Position numbers and translations under genes: made by a program
The notes under the pieces: model-generated
Seen by the model: only the letters and a program-made list of their open reading frames with translations
Told to the model about the DNA's origin: nothing
Databases searched by the model: none
In this document: positions 8,256 to 16,781 of the stretch, piece by piece
How the letters are laid out: every line of letters begins with the position of its first letter
Position numbering within the stretch: the stretch's first letter is position 1
NCBI RefSeq assembly: GCF_001468285.1
Contig: NZ_LNSB01000012.1
Coordinates: 39,885 to 103,884 of the forward strand
DNA length: 64,000 nucleotides
Direction: 5' to 3'
Origin: Sphingopyxis sp. HIX
GTDB lineage: Bacteria > Pseudomonadota > Alphaproteobacteria > Sphingomonadales > Sphingomonadaceae

Positions 8256-9730
8256 CGCACGTCTCCTCGTTGCATCTGGCGAATGCGTTTGCCAAGTTCT
8301 TCGATTTCCGGTCCGGTGGGCGGGGATACCAGATGAGCCTCGCCGACCGGATCAGGCGGTAGGTAGCTGGTCGCATCGATAATGAGATGATGCCCTTTCC
8401 CGGGCGTCACGGCGGCAGGATCGATCGGGACCATTGCCATATTGGGCAGCACGATGATGTCGTCGGCGCGCGTTCGGGTCGATAGGGCCCACATGACCTG
8501 GTTCAGGTCGAACGGATCGATGTCGGCATCGACCATGATCAGATTCTTGAGATACATCAGGCCGTGCGGAGTCCCGAGGGCGCGGAGTGCCACCGACTTG
8601 GCGAAGCCCGCCATCCGGTTCTTGACCGCAATGATGCCTGTCAGCCCATGCTGGTAAAGCGCATTAACCGCGGTGACTTCAGGAAAGGTCTGGCGGAGCT
8701 GCGCATAGATCGGCGCGGAGGTATGAAGGCCGATCAGCGTGTCATGTTCGGTCCAGCCCCTCCCGATGTAGATATTCTCGAAAATCGGGTTCTGCCGGTG
8801 CGATACCGCCGTCACCTTGAATACCGGAGCGCGCCGAACCCCGCTGTACGAGCCCGGGAATTCTCCAAACGGTCCCTCGAAGACGCGCTCGCCCAGGACG
8901 AGTTCCGCTTCGATCACGATCTCGCTGTCGGCGAGGATATCGATACCGTTTCCGGAGCTGGTGAGGCGTATCGGTGCTCCCATCATCGCCGAGGCATAGG
9001 CATATTCGGATTCATCATATCCGATCGGGGTCGCGGCAAAAAGCGCAACGCCCGGATGATTGCCGAGCATCACCGCGACCTTGAGCGGAACCCCTTCCCG
9101 CTCCGCGGCCAGGATCTGCCGGCCCATGTCATGGGCCGGGATCGTCATCAGACTGAAGCGATCGGGTCCCTGGATCTGCAGGCGGTAGATACCGACATTC
9201 TGCTTGCCGAAATCGTCCGGTTCGAGCGGATCGCGCGATGCGACCGACGCCTTCGCAAGATAGAAGCCGCCATCATATTCGTTGATCCTGTAAACGGGCA
9301 GAATATCATAGAGGTTGATATTCTCTTCGTGGCGACATTCGTGGACGGGCGCCTGCCCTTCCGACACGCGGCTGATCTGCGCCGAGGCATCGCCCCATCG
9401 GCCGGCGATATCGAAGAACATCTCCCTGATCGTGGTTCCCTTGGGCTGCCCGAGAAGCAGCGCGATATTGTCCCACGAACCATGGACGCCGACGACCGTT
9501 CGCTTCCCCGGATAACCCGCAATATTGTCGAATATGATCGCCGGCGCGTTGTTGACGTCCCGCGAAGCCGCGACGGCGATATTGCGAAGGTCGGGTTCGG
9601 GCATGACGCGGTCGCTCCAGCGAACCGCCTGCCCATGCTCCTCGAGAAGCTCCAGGAAGTCGCGCAGCGATCCGACCCCCCGCGCGCGCTCCGCGAGGTT
9701 GCTTCGCAAATTGCCGTCTGCCCGCTCCAT
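8252..9730 (-). CDS. ubiD: UbiD family decarboxylase (VdcC/ShdC-type hydroxyarylic acid decarboxylase)
   Basis: 492 residues from the ATG at 9730, whose first base is the last base of the upstream aldehyde dehydrogenase stop (TGATG). UbiD features include the conserved Arg in GIYRLQIQGPDRFSLMT, the Glu pair in FEGPFGEFPGSYSG and the C-terminal ATSYLPPDPVGEAHL segment. UbiD enzymes use prenylated FMN made by a UbiX protein, which is encoded by the first gene of this operon. The adjacent subunit D gene points to the hydroxybenzoate/vanillate subgroup rather than ubiquinone synthesis. A likely role is removing the carboxylate from a 4-hydroxybenzoate-like acid made by the flavoprotein and aldehyde dehydrogenase. 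Confidence 0.92.
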   Translation of the reverse strand: MERADGNLRSNLAERARGVGSLRDFLELLEEHGQAVRWSDRVMPEPDLRNIAVAASRDVNNAPAIIFDNIAGYPGKRTVVGVHGSWDNIALLLGQPKGTTIREMFFDIAGRWGDASAQISRVSEGQAPVHECRHEENINLYDILPVYRINEYDGGFYLAKASVASRDPLEPDDFGKQNVGIYRLQIQGPDRFSLMTIPAHDMGRQILAAEREGVPLKVAVMLGNHPGVALFAATPIGYDESEYAYASAMMGAPIRLTSSGNGIDILADSEIVIEAELVLGERVFEGPFGEFPGSYSGVRRAPVFKVTAVSHRQNPIFENIYIGRGWTEHDTLIGLHTSAPIYAQLRQTFPEVTAVNALYQHGLTGIIAVKNRMAGFAKSVALRALGTPHGLMYLKNLIMVDADIDPFDLNQVMWALSTRTRADDIIVLPNMAMVPIDPAAVTPGKGHHLIIDATSYLPPDPVGEAHLVSPPTGPEIEELGKRIRQMQRGDVR

Positions 9731-11187
9731 CAATGCCCTCCTTCACCAGCGGCGCCGGTCTGAATGGTGACCCACTTCCACTCGGTCATGATGTCGAGAT
9801 CGACCTCGGTTCCTTCCCGGCCGAAACCGGAGGCTTTCGCACCCCCGAATGGAACATGGGGCTCATCGTGCAGGGTCGGGGCATTGATATGCACCATACC
9901 GACCTCCGCTTCGCGCGCGAACTTCAGCGCCTTGTCGATATCGCGCGTGAAGATCGCCGCGCTCAAGCCATATTCGGTATCATTTGCGAGGCGCAGGGCC
10001 TCGTCCATGCTGTCGAACGGATAGAGCGACGTCACGGGACCGAAGGTTTCCTCCCTTGCGACGTCCATCTCCGGCATGACGCCGGCGAGGACTGTGGCTT
10101 CGCACACATTTCCGAGCCATTGCCCTCCCGCCAGCACATTGGCGCCCTTGTCCCTGGCGTCGTCAACGTGGCGCCGGACGCGTTGCCGTTGGCGATCCGA
10201 GATTATCGGCCCCAGCATCGTCGAGGAGTCGCGGAGATCGCCCCCCGTCAGCCGCGAGGCGGCCGCGGCAAACGCTTTCGAAAAATCCTCGAATATCGGG
10301 CGCTCGACATAGATTCTCGAGGCGCCCATGCAGACCTGCCCCTGATACATGAAAATGCTGAAGATCGCGGCCGCGACCGCCTTTTCGATATCTGCGTCGG
10401 CGCAGATCACGAGCGGGCTCTTGCCGCCGAGTTCGAGCGTGTATTTCTTCAGCCCCCTCGCGGCGATCGCGGCAATATGCCTTCCGACGCGCGATGAGCC
10501 CGTGAAGGTGATCGCGCGTACCTTCGGATGGCTCGTGAGCGTGTCTCCGATGCGCGCGCCGTCGCCATATACGACATTGAAAAGCCCAGCCGGAACGCCG
10601 GCCTCGGACCAGAGCCGGGCAAGCATGTCGGCAACCCGCGGCGCAGACTCGGAGGGCAAAAGGACAAAGGCATTTCCCGTCGCCAGAGCCATTGCGGACT
10701 GCTTGATCCCCTTGATCAACGGCACGTTGAACGGGGTAATGCCCGCGACCACGCCAACCGGCTCGCGCAGGCTCATGCTGAACCTGCCGGGGGCGTCCGA
10801 AGGGATGGTCTCGCCACGGATACGGCGCGGCACACCCGCCGCGGCGCGCAGGAAGCTCGCGGCAAATCGGGTTTCGAAACCGGCCTTCGCGATCGGTGAG
10901 CCGATTTCCTCGATGAGAACATCCGCAAAGGCTCCGGCGTCGCGCTCGATCAGCGCCGACGCCTTCACCATCCAATCCTCGCGCACCGCTGCCGGCAGGT
11001 GGCGATACTTGCGGAAGGCATCGTCGGCCATCTCGACGGCCCGTTCGATGTCGGCGGACGTCCCGGCCGCGGCGCGCGCGTAAAGGCTGTCGTCGACCGG
11101 GTTGAGGTCGTCGAAATATCCGGCATCGCCGGGCGCCACGAACTCGCCGGCGATCCAGTGGTGAAGGTGCGGACGGGCATGGGTCAT
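9730..11187 (-). CDS. NAD(P)-dependent aldehyde dehydrogenase, benzaldehyde/vanillin dehydrogenase-like
   Basis: 485 residues, the usual length. Rossmann motif FTGSSRVGRHIA, catalytic Glu in LELGGKSPLVICAD and catalytic Cys in YQGQVCMGASRIYVE are all present. The sequence resembles aromatic aldehyde dehydrogenases such as vanillin dehydrogenase. Within the operon it lies between a flavoprotein that would yield an aromatic aldehyde and a decarboxylase that would use the acid, so oxidation of a 4-hydroxybenzaldehyde-like compound is the natural inference. It starts 34 bases after the flavoprotein gene and its stop touches the UbiD start. Confidence 0.9.
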   Translation of the reverse strand: MTHARPHLHHWIAGEFVAPGDAGYFDDLNPVDDSLYARAAAGTSADIERAVEMADDAFRKYRHLPAAVREDWMVKASALIERDAGAFADVLIEEIGSPIAKAGFETRFAASFLRAAAGVPRRIRGETIPSDAPGRFSMSLREPVGVVAGITPFNVPLIKGIKQSAMALATGNAFVLLPSESAPRVADMLARLWSEAGVPAGLFNVVYGDGARIGDTLTSHPKVRAITFTGSSRVGRHIAAIAARGLKKYTLELGGKSPLVICADADIEKAVAAAIFSIFMYQGQVCMGASRIYVERPIFEDFSKAFAAAASRLTGGDLRDSSTMLGPIISDRQRQRVRRHVDDARDKGANVLAGGQWLGNVCEATVLAGVMPEMDVAREETFGPVTSLYPFDSMDEALRLANDTEYGLSAAIFTRDIDKALKFAREAEVGMVHINAPTLHDEPHVPFGGAKASGFGREGTEVDLDIMTEWKWVTIQTGAAGEGGH

Positions 11188-11221
11188 GATGAAAATCCCG
11201 GGAGATCAAGGGACGCCGACA

Positions 11222-12775
11222 TCAGCCGCGCGCAGCCTTCGGCCAGATACCCTGCTTGCCTGGCGACAGAATTCCATTCGGATCGAGCACATCCTTCAGG
11301 CGGTGGTGCAGGTCCCATAGCGCTCCATCATTGTGGCGATAGGTCTTCGCGATCTGGTCCATGAAGGCGAGATGGGTGCGATATTCGCCGAAGCCCGCGT
11401 CGGCAGCCTCGTCCACAAGGAGGCTGAACAGGTCGTATGCACTTTTGCGCATCGCTTCGTCGGCGCGATTGTACATGATCATCAGGATGTGATGCATGTC
11501 GCGCCACCCCACGAGGAATTCGCCGATATAGTCGAAGCCGAACTGGTGGCAGCGTTGCTTGATCAGATTATATTGCGACATCGCCTCGGCCCCGTTCGGC
11601 GCGGAGATTGGCGAGAAGTTCACATGCCCGCCCCCCCCGATCCAGTTCATTATGCTGAACTCGGTCATATTGGGTTCGCCGCGCATCAGTTTCACGCGGT
11701 AGTCCCATGCCGGGTCGTTTTCGCGCGCGAAGTGAAATTTCGCCCCCGGGATGCTGCCGAATGCGTCCTCGATGACTTTCCAGTTGTTCTCGATCATGGG
11801 CGGCGGCCCGTAAAGCGCGCCGTAAAAATTCCACATGCCAAGATCGAGATCGGATGCGATCTTGGCCCGGACCGACGGCGGAACCGGGCCTTTTCCGTCA
11901 TAATAGTGACGGCGTGTCGTCTTTGCCGATGCCTCCCACAGCAGATCGACTGCGACAGCAGCATTCGGGATGATCTGGTTAACCTTGAGCGGGCGCGTGA
12001 TCTCGAAAATCTGCTCGAGATCTTCTTCCCGCGGGAAGGTGATCATGAACGGCTTGTACCCGGGTGGCTCGGGCATCAGCCAGATGCCGAGCTTGGTGAC
12101 AACGCCGAAGTTCGATTGGGTGAACATGCCATCGAACTGGGGACCGATGCCATGCTTGCTGATCTGCCAATTCTTGCTTCCCGCGATTCCACCTTGCCCC
12201 GTGCGCACGACCTGACCGTCCGGCAATATCACTTCCATGCCGCACTGCATGATGAAGTGATCGCCGTACGGAGTGTAGCCGGCGCCATGTTCGAGGGCAT
12301 TCCCCATCACGCCGCCCCATGCCGGCGCGGCGGGATCGATCCAGAGCTTGCTGCCGATCCGCTGGAGGTGCCGGTAAAGCTGCATGTAGGAAACGCCGGG
12401 CTCAACCAGCGCATAGCCATATTTCTCGTTGACCTCGATGATCCGGTTCATGCGCTTCAAGTCGAGGATGACATATCCGGACTTGCGGGGCGCCGGGCCG
12501 CCATAGGCAAAATTTCGCCCTGTCCCGATCGTCCACAACGGCGCGCGATAATTGTTCGCGACCGCGAGAATTTTCTGAATTTGCTCGATATTCTCTGGAG
12601 CAACGGCCGCCGAGGGCAACAGCGTGCCGTCGGCGAGAGGCGAATATGCATCGCGGTAGCTTGAAAGAGGAAGCTCGTCGACGAACACCCAGGATTTCCC
12701 GACGACGCCGGAGAGCTCCTCCAGAAGGCGCGAGAAGTCGGCAGCAGCAATGCCCTCGGGAAGGTTGGGCGTCAT
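11222..12775 (-). CDS. FAD-linked oxidase of the VAO/p-cresol methylhydroxylase family (intact flavoprotein)
   Basis: 517 residues from the ATG at 12775, which forms an ATGA overlap with the upstream Tat-signal gene. A longer frame to 12985 is unlikely because it lies inside that gene. The FAD pyrophosphate loop TIGTGRNFAYGGPAP is intact, followed by LVEPGVSYMQLY, GYTPYGDHFIMQCGMEV, the RDMHH segment and the active-site GFGEYRTHLAFMDQI found in vanillyl-alcohol oxidase and 4-cresol dehydrogenase. Such enzymes oxidise para-substituted phenols at the benzylic carbon through a quinone methide. The substrate would be a 4-alkylphenol or 4-hydroxybenzyl alcohol type compound, with electrons passed to the cytochrome at 6164-6523. 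Confidence 0.92.
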   Translation of the reverse strand: MTPNLPEGIAAADFSRLLEELSGVVGKSWVFVDELPLSSYRDAYSPLADGTLLPSAAVAPENIEQIQKILAVANNYRAPLWTIGTGRNFAYGGPAPRKSGYVILDLKRMNRIIEVNEKYGYALVEPGVSYMQLYRHLQRIGSKLWIDPAAPAWGGVMGNALEHGAGYTPYGDHFIMQCGMEVILPDGQVVRTGQGGIAGSKNWQISKHGIGPQFDGMFTQSNFGVVTKLGIWLMPEPPGYKPFMITFPREEDLEQIFEITRPLKVNQIIPNAAVAVDLLWEASAKTTRRHYYDGKGPVPPSVRAKIASDLDLGMWNFYGALYGPPPMIENNWKVIEDAFGSIPGAKFHFARENDPAWDYRVKLMRGEPNMTEFSIMNWIGGGGHVNFSPISAPNGAEAMSQYNLIKQRCHQFGFDYIGEFLVGWRDMHHILMIMYNRADEAMRKSAYDLFSLLVDEAADAGFGEYRTHLAFMDQIAKTYRHNDGALWDLHHRLKDVLDPNGILSPGKQGIWPKAARG

Positions 12776-13341
12776 CGGACACCTCCGTCGAGGCGAAATG
12801 CCCAGGTCACGAGAAATCCGGGACTGCGCGCACTCAAGCCGCAAATTTCCGAGGCGCACCCCGACTCCCGCGGCCCGGCCGCCCGTCCGGCGAGCTCGTC
12901 GCGGAGGCGCATCGCAGCGACGGCCGGCCATGTGAATTGCGAAACACCTGCGAAGCCTGGCTGGCCGGCTATCCGGTGCGTCCATCGGCCGGCGCCATAA
13001 CTATGGTCCCAGCGCAGGATCGGAGTGGCGCCTGCCTCGATCAGAAGCTGACCGGCGATCATCGCCACCGGGTCGGAGGTCAGTCCGGCAATCACGCCCT
13101 TTCCGCTCGGGCGGTATCCGAATAATTCGTCCAGCCCAGGCCCAACCTCCAGCGCGCTGGCGGTCGGAACCTCCGAGGCAAGCGCATCGGAGAAGCGGAT
13201 GCTTTCGGGGATTCCCTGCTGCCGCACCACCCGGACCGGTTCGCCTCGCGCAGGCACGGAGCCGAGGCCGGCGACCCCTGCCAATCCAGCGGTGACAAGC
13301 CCTGCCCCGAGCAAGTCGCGGCGATTAAGCTCGTTCATCAT
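12772..13341 (-). CDS. Tat-signal exported protein of unknown function
   Basis: 189 residues not matched to any family I recognise. The N-terminus (NELNRRDLLGAGLVTAGLAG) has a twin-arginine signal with RRDLL followed by a hydrophobic stretch, which predicts folded export to the periplasm. The mature part contains SDPVAMIAGQLLIEAGATPI and two Cys near the C-terminus (SGCASEICGL). ATGA overlaps with both the UbiX-like gene upstream and the intact flavoprotein gene downstream suggest a dedicated role in the flavocytochrome or decarboxylase system, perhaps as an escort for flavoprotein export. That role is inference from position only. Confidence 0.75.
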   Translation of the reverse strand: MMNELNRRDLLGAGLVTAGLAGVAGLGSVPARGEPVRVVRQQGIPESIRFSDALASEVPTASALEVGPGLDELFGYRPSGKGVIAGLTSDPVAMIAGQLLIEAGATPILRWDHSYGAGRWTHRIAGQPGFAGVSQFTWPAVAAMRLRDELAGRAAGPRESGCASEICGLSARSPGFLVTWAFRLDGGVR

Positions 13342-13988
13342 TGGCTTACCCTTTCCGAAGGTTCGGTCGATTCAAGGCGCGTGACCTGGGCACTGCTGAG
13401 GCCGGTCCAGCGCCGGTCCTGTTCCCGATGAATTCCGAACTGATCGAGGACGCGAATGCAGCTGTGATCGACGATGTCCTGGACCGTCGACGGCCGCGCG
13501 TAGAAGCCGGGAACAGGCGGAAATATGACCGCGCCCATTTCAGAGCATGCGACCATGTTGCGCAGGTGAGCGAGATTGAGCGGCGCTTCGCGGACCATCA
13601 GCGTCAGCCTGCGCCGCTCCTTGAGCATGACGTCGGCTGCACGAGTGATGAGATTGTCGGACAGCCCGTTGGCGATTGCGGCCAGAGTCCGCATCGAGCA
13701 TGGCGCGACCACCATACCCTCGCACAGGAAGGATCCGCTCGCGATAGAGGCTCCCACGTTGCGAACATTGTGCACGACGTCGGCTGCCGCTTCGAACTGC
13801 TTCAGCGTCAGCGGTAGCTCCTCACGGATATTCAGCACAGCGGCCTGAGAAACGACGAGATGCGTTTCGAAGCCGGGCGTATCGCGCATCATTTCGAGAA
13901 GCCGCAGACCGTAGACTGCGCCGGTGGCGCCAGTCACGGCAATAACGATCCTCCGCAGCGTCACAGGACCCGGCGGATCGCGTCGCAT
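13338..13988 (-). CDS. ubiX: UbiX-type flavin prenyltransferase (VdcB-like)
   Basis: 216 residues. The flavoprotein motif RRIVIAVTGATGAVYGLRLL is at the N-terminus, followed by GSFLCEGMVVAPCSMRTLAA, SDNLITRAADVMLKERRRL and VREAPLNLAHLRNM, all characteristic of UbiX/Pad1 enzymes. UbiX joins a dimethylallyl group to FMN to make the prenylated-FMN cofactor of UbiD. As first gene of the operon that also encodes UbiD, it probably supplies that cofactor locally. The start could be the ATG at 13988 or a nearby in-frame codon just before the TLRRIVIAV strand. Confidence 0.92.
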   Translation of the reverse strand: MRRDPPGPVTLRRIVIAVTGATGAVYGLRLLEMMRDTPGFETHLVVSQAAVLNIREELPLTLKQFEAAADVVHNVRNVGASIASGSFLCEGMVVAPCSMRTLAAIANGLSDNLITRAADVMLKERRRLTLMVREAPLNLAHLRNMVACSEMGAVIFPPVPGFYARPSTVQDIVDHSCIRVLDQFGIHREQDRRWTGLSSAQVTRLESTEPSERVSQ

Positions 13989-14060
13989 TTCGGTCCAGAA
14001 ATCGCCATTGCGGACCCGCTCCCGATTCTATTGTCGACGCACACCATACAATCCATTGCT

Positions 14061-14070
14061 CATTGTGCAA
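14061..14070. promoter_or_regulatory. CATTGTGCAA element upstream of the ubiX-ubiD operon
   Basis: A single copy of the recurring element (minus-strand reading TTGCACAATG) 73 bases upstream of the UbiX-like start, preceded by a partial CATTG at 14054-14058. Position and match to the other sites suggest an operator for this eight-gene operon. No protein has been shown to bind it. Confidence 0.45.
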
Positions 14071-14097
14071 GGGATAAGTGGGTGACGCCGTCGCGCA

Positions 14098-14856
14098 TCA
14101 TGGCTTGAAGCGTTCCAGCAGCCTCCCGGCCGCATCAGCGAGCGCGAATGCGTCGATTCCGACGGCGACGAAGCTCGCCCCGGCCGAGAGATGGGCATCG
14201 ACCAAGGAGAGATCGCGCGACAAGATTCCTGCGGGCTTTCCGGTCGCGATGATCCGCGCGAGAGCGTCCAGCGTCAGGTCCCGCAGCCTGTCCCTGTTGG
14301 AGCTGCCCATCAGCCCCGCGGAGGCTGCGAGGTCCGCGGGACCGATGAAGAGGGCATCGACACCGTCGACCGCGGCAATCGCCTCGAGATTTTCTATCCC
14401 CGCCATGGTCTCGATCTGCGCGATTACGCAAAGCTGCGCGTTCGCTTCAGAGACAAAGGTGGGAATAGCACCCCAGCGCGACGCCCTCGCGCCGCCGATC
14501 CCTCGGCTCCCTGCAGGCGGATACCGGCATGCATCGACGATCCGGGTCGCCTGTTCGGCATTTTCGACCATCGGGATCATCAGCGTTGCAGCGCCCAGGT
14601 CCAGGATCTGCCGCAGCGCGATCGGATCGGAGGAAGGTGCGCGTACCACGGCGGCGCAGGAAGAGCAGCCTTCTATCGCGCGAAGCTGGTCAATAATGCC
14701 GGGCAGCGTCTGCGGGCCGTGCTCGGCATCGATCAGCAGCCAGTCGAAACCGACCCCGGCGCATATTTCAGCCACACTGGCGTCGGCCAGGGCAAGCCAG
14801 AATCCGAACAGGGGACGTTGCTGCGCCAGCGCGGCTTTGAAGTGATTGGGAGGCAT
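14098..14856 (-). CDS. hpaI: HpcH/HpaI family aldolase (4-hydroxy-2-oxoheptane-1,7-dioate aldolase-like)
   Basis: 252 residues from the ATG at 14856; a GTG at 14868 just after the upstream stop is the alternative. Class II metal-dependent aldolase motifs are present: LLIDAEHGPQTLP near residue 45, metal-binding Glu in AQIETMAGIENL and FIGPADLAAS. HpaI splits 4-hydroxy-2-oxo acids to pyruvate and an aldehyde at the end of homoprotocatechuate meta-cleavage. It follows an HpaH-like hydratase almost without a gap, the same order of reactions as in the hpa pathway. Here the substrate may be an analogue because no homoprotocatechuate dioxygenase was recognised. Confidence 0.88.
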   Translation of the reverse strand: MPPNHFKAALAQQRPLFGFWLALADASVAEICAGVGFDWLLIDAEHGPQTLPGIIDQLRAIEGCSSCAAVVRAPSSDPIALRQILDLGAATLMIPMVENAEQATRIVDACRYPPAGSRGIGGARASRWGAIPTFVSEANAQLCVIAQIETMAGIENLEAIAAVDGVDALFIGPADLAASAGLMGSSNRDRLRDLTLDALARIIATGKPAGILSRDLSLVDAHLSAGASFVAVGIDAFALADAAGRLLERFKP

Positions 14857-14869
14857 GGGCAACGGCACG

Positions 14870-15670
14870 TCAGGCGAATCTCATGCCGATGGTGCCGAGC
14901 CTGCCGAAGTCGGCCGATATCACGTCGCCGCGAGAGACGGGAACGGGGCGCGTAAAGGAACCTCCGAGCAAGATTTCTCCGGCTTGCAGGCCCTCGCCCC
15001 AAACTCCCAACCGGTTCGCGAGCCAAGCGACGCCGCGCGCTGGATGGTTCAGCACCCCGGCCGAGAGGCCGGTCTCCTCGATCACGGCGTTGCGCGAGAG
15101 GATGGCGCCCACCCACCGAAGGTCAACGGCATCGACCCGGACCGGACGGCCGCCGATGACGATGCCGGCATTCGCCGCATTGTCCGCGATCGTATCCTGG
15201 ATCTTGCGCGCGCTTCCCGTCACCTCGTCGATGGCTTGAACGCGGCTATCGATGATCTCTATCGCCGGTACGACATAGTCCGTCGCCGCAAGGACGGCGT
15301 GAGCCGTGACACCGGGCCCTTTCAGCGGGCGAGCCAGGAAGAAGGCGAGCTCGACTTCGACCTTCGGGTTGATGAAGCGATCGATAGGGATATCGCCTCC
15401 TTCCTCGAAAGCCATGTCGTCGAGCAATGTGCCATAGTCCGGTTCGGTAATGCCGGCCGATTGCTGCATTGCGCGGGAGGTCAAACCGATCTTCCGCCCG
15501 ATGGAATGGCGGCCCGATGCGAGTTTGCCGTCCACCCAAGAGCGGGCGACCCGGTAGCCATCCTCGATCGTCATATCGGGATAGCGGGCCGACAATTGAC
15601 GAACTGGCGTTCGCGTCTTCTCGGCTTCGCCCAATTCGCCGGCGAGCGTCGCGATGAGCCTATCGTCCAT
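14870..15670 (-). CDS. hpaH: 2-oxo-hept-4-ene-1,7-dioate hydratase (HpaH-like)
   Basis: 266 residues from the ATG at 15670, preceded by a good GGAAGGGG ribosome-binding site, which decides against the longer frame to 15748. Conserved blocks [66 protein letters not shown] and [10 protein letters not shown] resemble HpaH more closely than the other two hydratase-family genes in the window. The enzyme adds water to a 2-oxo-4-enoate in a lower meta pathway. Together with the HpaI-like gene directly downstream it forms a two-gene unit. The start faces the divergent C-C hydrolase across an operator-rich region. Confidence 0.9.
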   Translation of the reverse strand: MDDRLIATLAGELGEAEKTRTPVRQLSARYPDMTIEDGYRVARSWVDGKLASGRHSIGRKIGLTSRAMQQSAGITEPDYGTLLDDMAFEEGGDIPIDRFINPKVEVELAFFLARPLKGPGVTAHAVLAATDYVVPAIEIIDSRVQAIDEVTGSARKIQDTIADNAANAGIVIGGRPVRVDAVDLRWVGAILSRNAVIEETGLSAGVLNHPARGVAWLANRLGVWGEGLQAGEILLGGSFTRPVPVSRGDVISADFGRLGTIGMRFA

Positions 15671-15734
15671 GGCGGTCCCCTTCCGATCTTCCTTCGCGAG
15701 CCAAAGCGCTGCGCGTGGAAGTGAAATCCAATGG

Positions 15735-15752
15735 GCAATGCATTGCACATAG
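15735..15752. promoter_or_regulatory. Palindrome GCAATGCATTGC plus ATTGCACATAG, candidate operator
   Basis: A perfect 12-base palindrome at 15735-15746 overlaps ATTGCACATAG at 15742-15752. It is located between the divergent hpaH-like gene (start 15670) and the hydrolase (start 15877), a natural place for a bidirectional operator. It shares an 11-base identity with the site near 3439-3449. Confidence 0.55.
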
Positions 15753-15822
15753 AGATATTCGAGTCTAGCGATATGGGACCTCGCGAGATCTCAAACGCGA
15801 ATACAATAGACAATGCGATATC

Positions 15823-15834
15823 CATTGTGCAATG
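15823..15834. promoter_or_regulatory. CATTG-TG-CAATG inverted repeat, candidate operator
   Basis: Perfect 5-base arms around TG, 43 bases upstream of the GTG start of the hydrolase gene and about 80 bases from the neighbouring palindrome at 15735. Two sites in one divergent region would allow loop formation or cooperative binding, but this is inferred. Confidence 0.5.
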
Positions 15835-15876
15835 CTCTTGGTTGTCTTCGACATGGAGAAGGAAGGGAGAGACATC

Positions 15877-16743
15877 GTGAACACAGCTGTACGCGAAGAA
15901 AAAATCGTGGGCCGCGGGCTGACATCGCACACGCTCATTGCTGGCGATCCTGCCAATCCGGCGGTCCTGCTGCTGCATGGCGCCGGGCCCGGAGCGCACG
16001 CCGCGTCGAACTGGCTGCACCTCATGCCCGACCTGGCGGAGAATTTTTTCGTCGTCGCTCCGGATCTGATCGGCTTCGGGCAGTCGACGATCCCCGACCC
16101 CTCGCCGGACAATATCATGGGCTGGATCGGCACGCGCGTGGAACAATGCCTCGGGCTCATGGAGACCATGTCGATCGACGTCGCTCACGTCGTCGGAAAT
16201 TCGATGGGCGGCGCACTTACGCTGCAGCTTCTGAGCGAGGCCCCGGAGCGTTTCGGCAAGGTCGTATTGATGGGTTCCATCGGGGCTCCCGCTCCCCGCA
16301 CGCCGGAACTCATCCGGCTTCTTTCATTCTATTCCGATCCCCGTCCGTCGCGGTATCGGCAGCTTATGCACAGTTTCGCCTATGATGCAGACAAGTTCGA
16401 GGGCATGGAGGAGATCGTCACGTCGCGCTACAAGATTGCCACCGACCCGTCCGTCATGGCCGTCGCAGCGAAGATGATCGACTCCATGAAGGTTGGTATC
16501 GAAGCTCTGGCGATGCCGCCGTCAATCCTGAGCAAGCTTCCGCACGACGTGCTGATCTTCCACGGCAGGCAGGATCGCATCGTACCCCTCGACACCAGCC
16601 TTTACCTGCTGGAACATCTGCAACACGCGGAACTTTATGTTCTCGACAGGTCCGGCCATTGGAGCCAGCTTGAGCGGTGGGACGTCATGCGGCCGATGAT
16701 GGAACTTCACTTCGGCGCCAGGGACTGGGCAAAATCGGGCTGA
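15877..16743 (+). CDS. Alpha/beta-hydrolase, meta-cleavage product (C-C bond) hydrolase
   Basis: 288 residues starting at GTG 15877, chosen because GGAAGGGA lies about 8 bases upstream; a longer frame reaches 15832. Oxyanion-hole HGAGPGAHAASNW, nucleophile Ser in GNSMGGAL near residue 109, catalytic Asp in GRQDRIVPLD and His in DRSGHWSQLERWD match the BphD/MhpC/XylF family. These enzymes hydrolyse ring-fission products to a 2-hydroxypentadienoate and a carboxylic acid. It is divergent from hpaH/hpaI, whose products act on the next steps, so the three genes form a second lower meta pathway. Confidence 0.88.
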   Translation: MNTAVREEKIVGRGLTSHTLIAGDPANPAVLLLHGAGPGAHAASNWLHLMPDLAENFFVVAPDLIGFGQSTIPDPSPDNIMGWIGTRVEQCLGLMETMSIDVAHVVGNSMGGALTLQLLSEAPERFGKVVLMGSIGAPAPRTPELIRLLSFYSDPRPSRYRQLMHSFAYDADKFEGMEEIVTSRYKIATDPSVMAVAAKMIDSMKVGIEALAMPPSILSKLPHDVLIFHGRQDRIVPLDTSLYLLEHLQHAELYVLDRSGHWSQLERWDVMRPMMELHFGARDWAKSG

Positions 16744-16781
16744 CGATTTGGGCCATCGTCTCGCGTGAGCCGACGCCGTTT

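Noticed and set aside
7221..8336. A 371-codon open frame on the plus strand
   Set aside because: Antisense to the degenerate flavoprotein and subunit D genes, both of which fit an operon with proper spacing.
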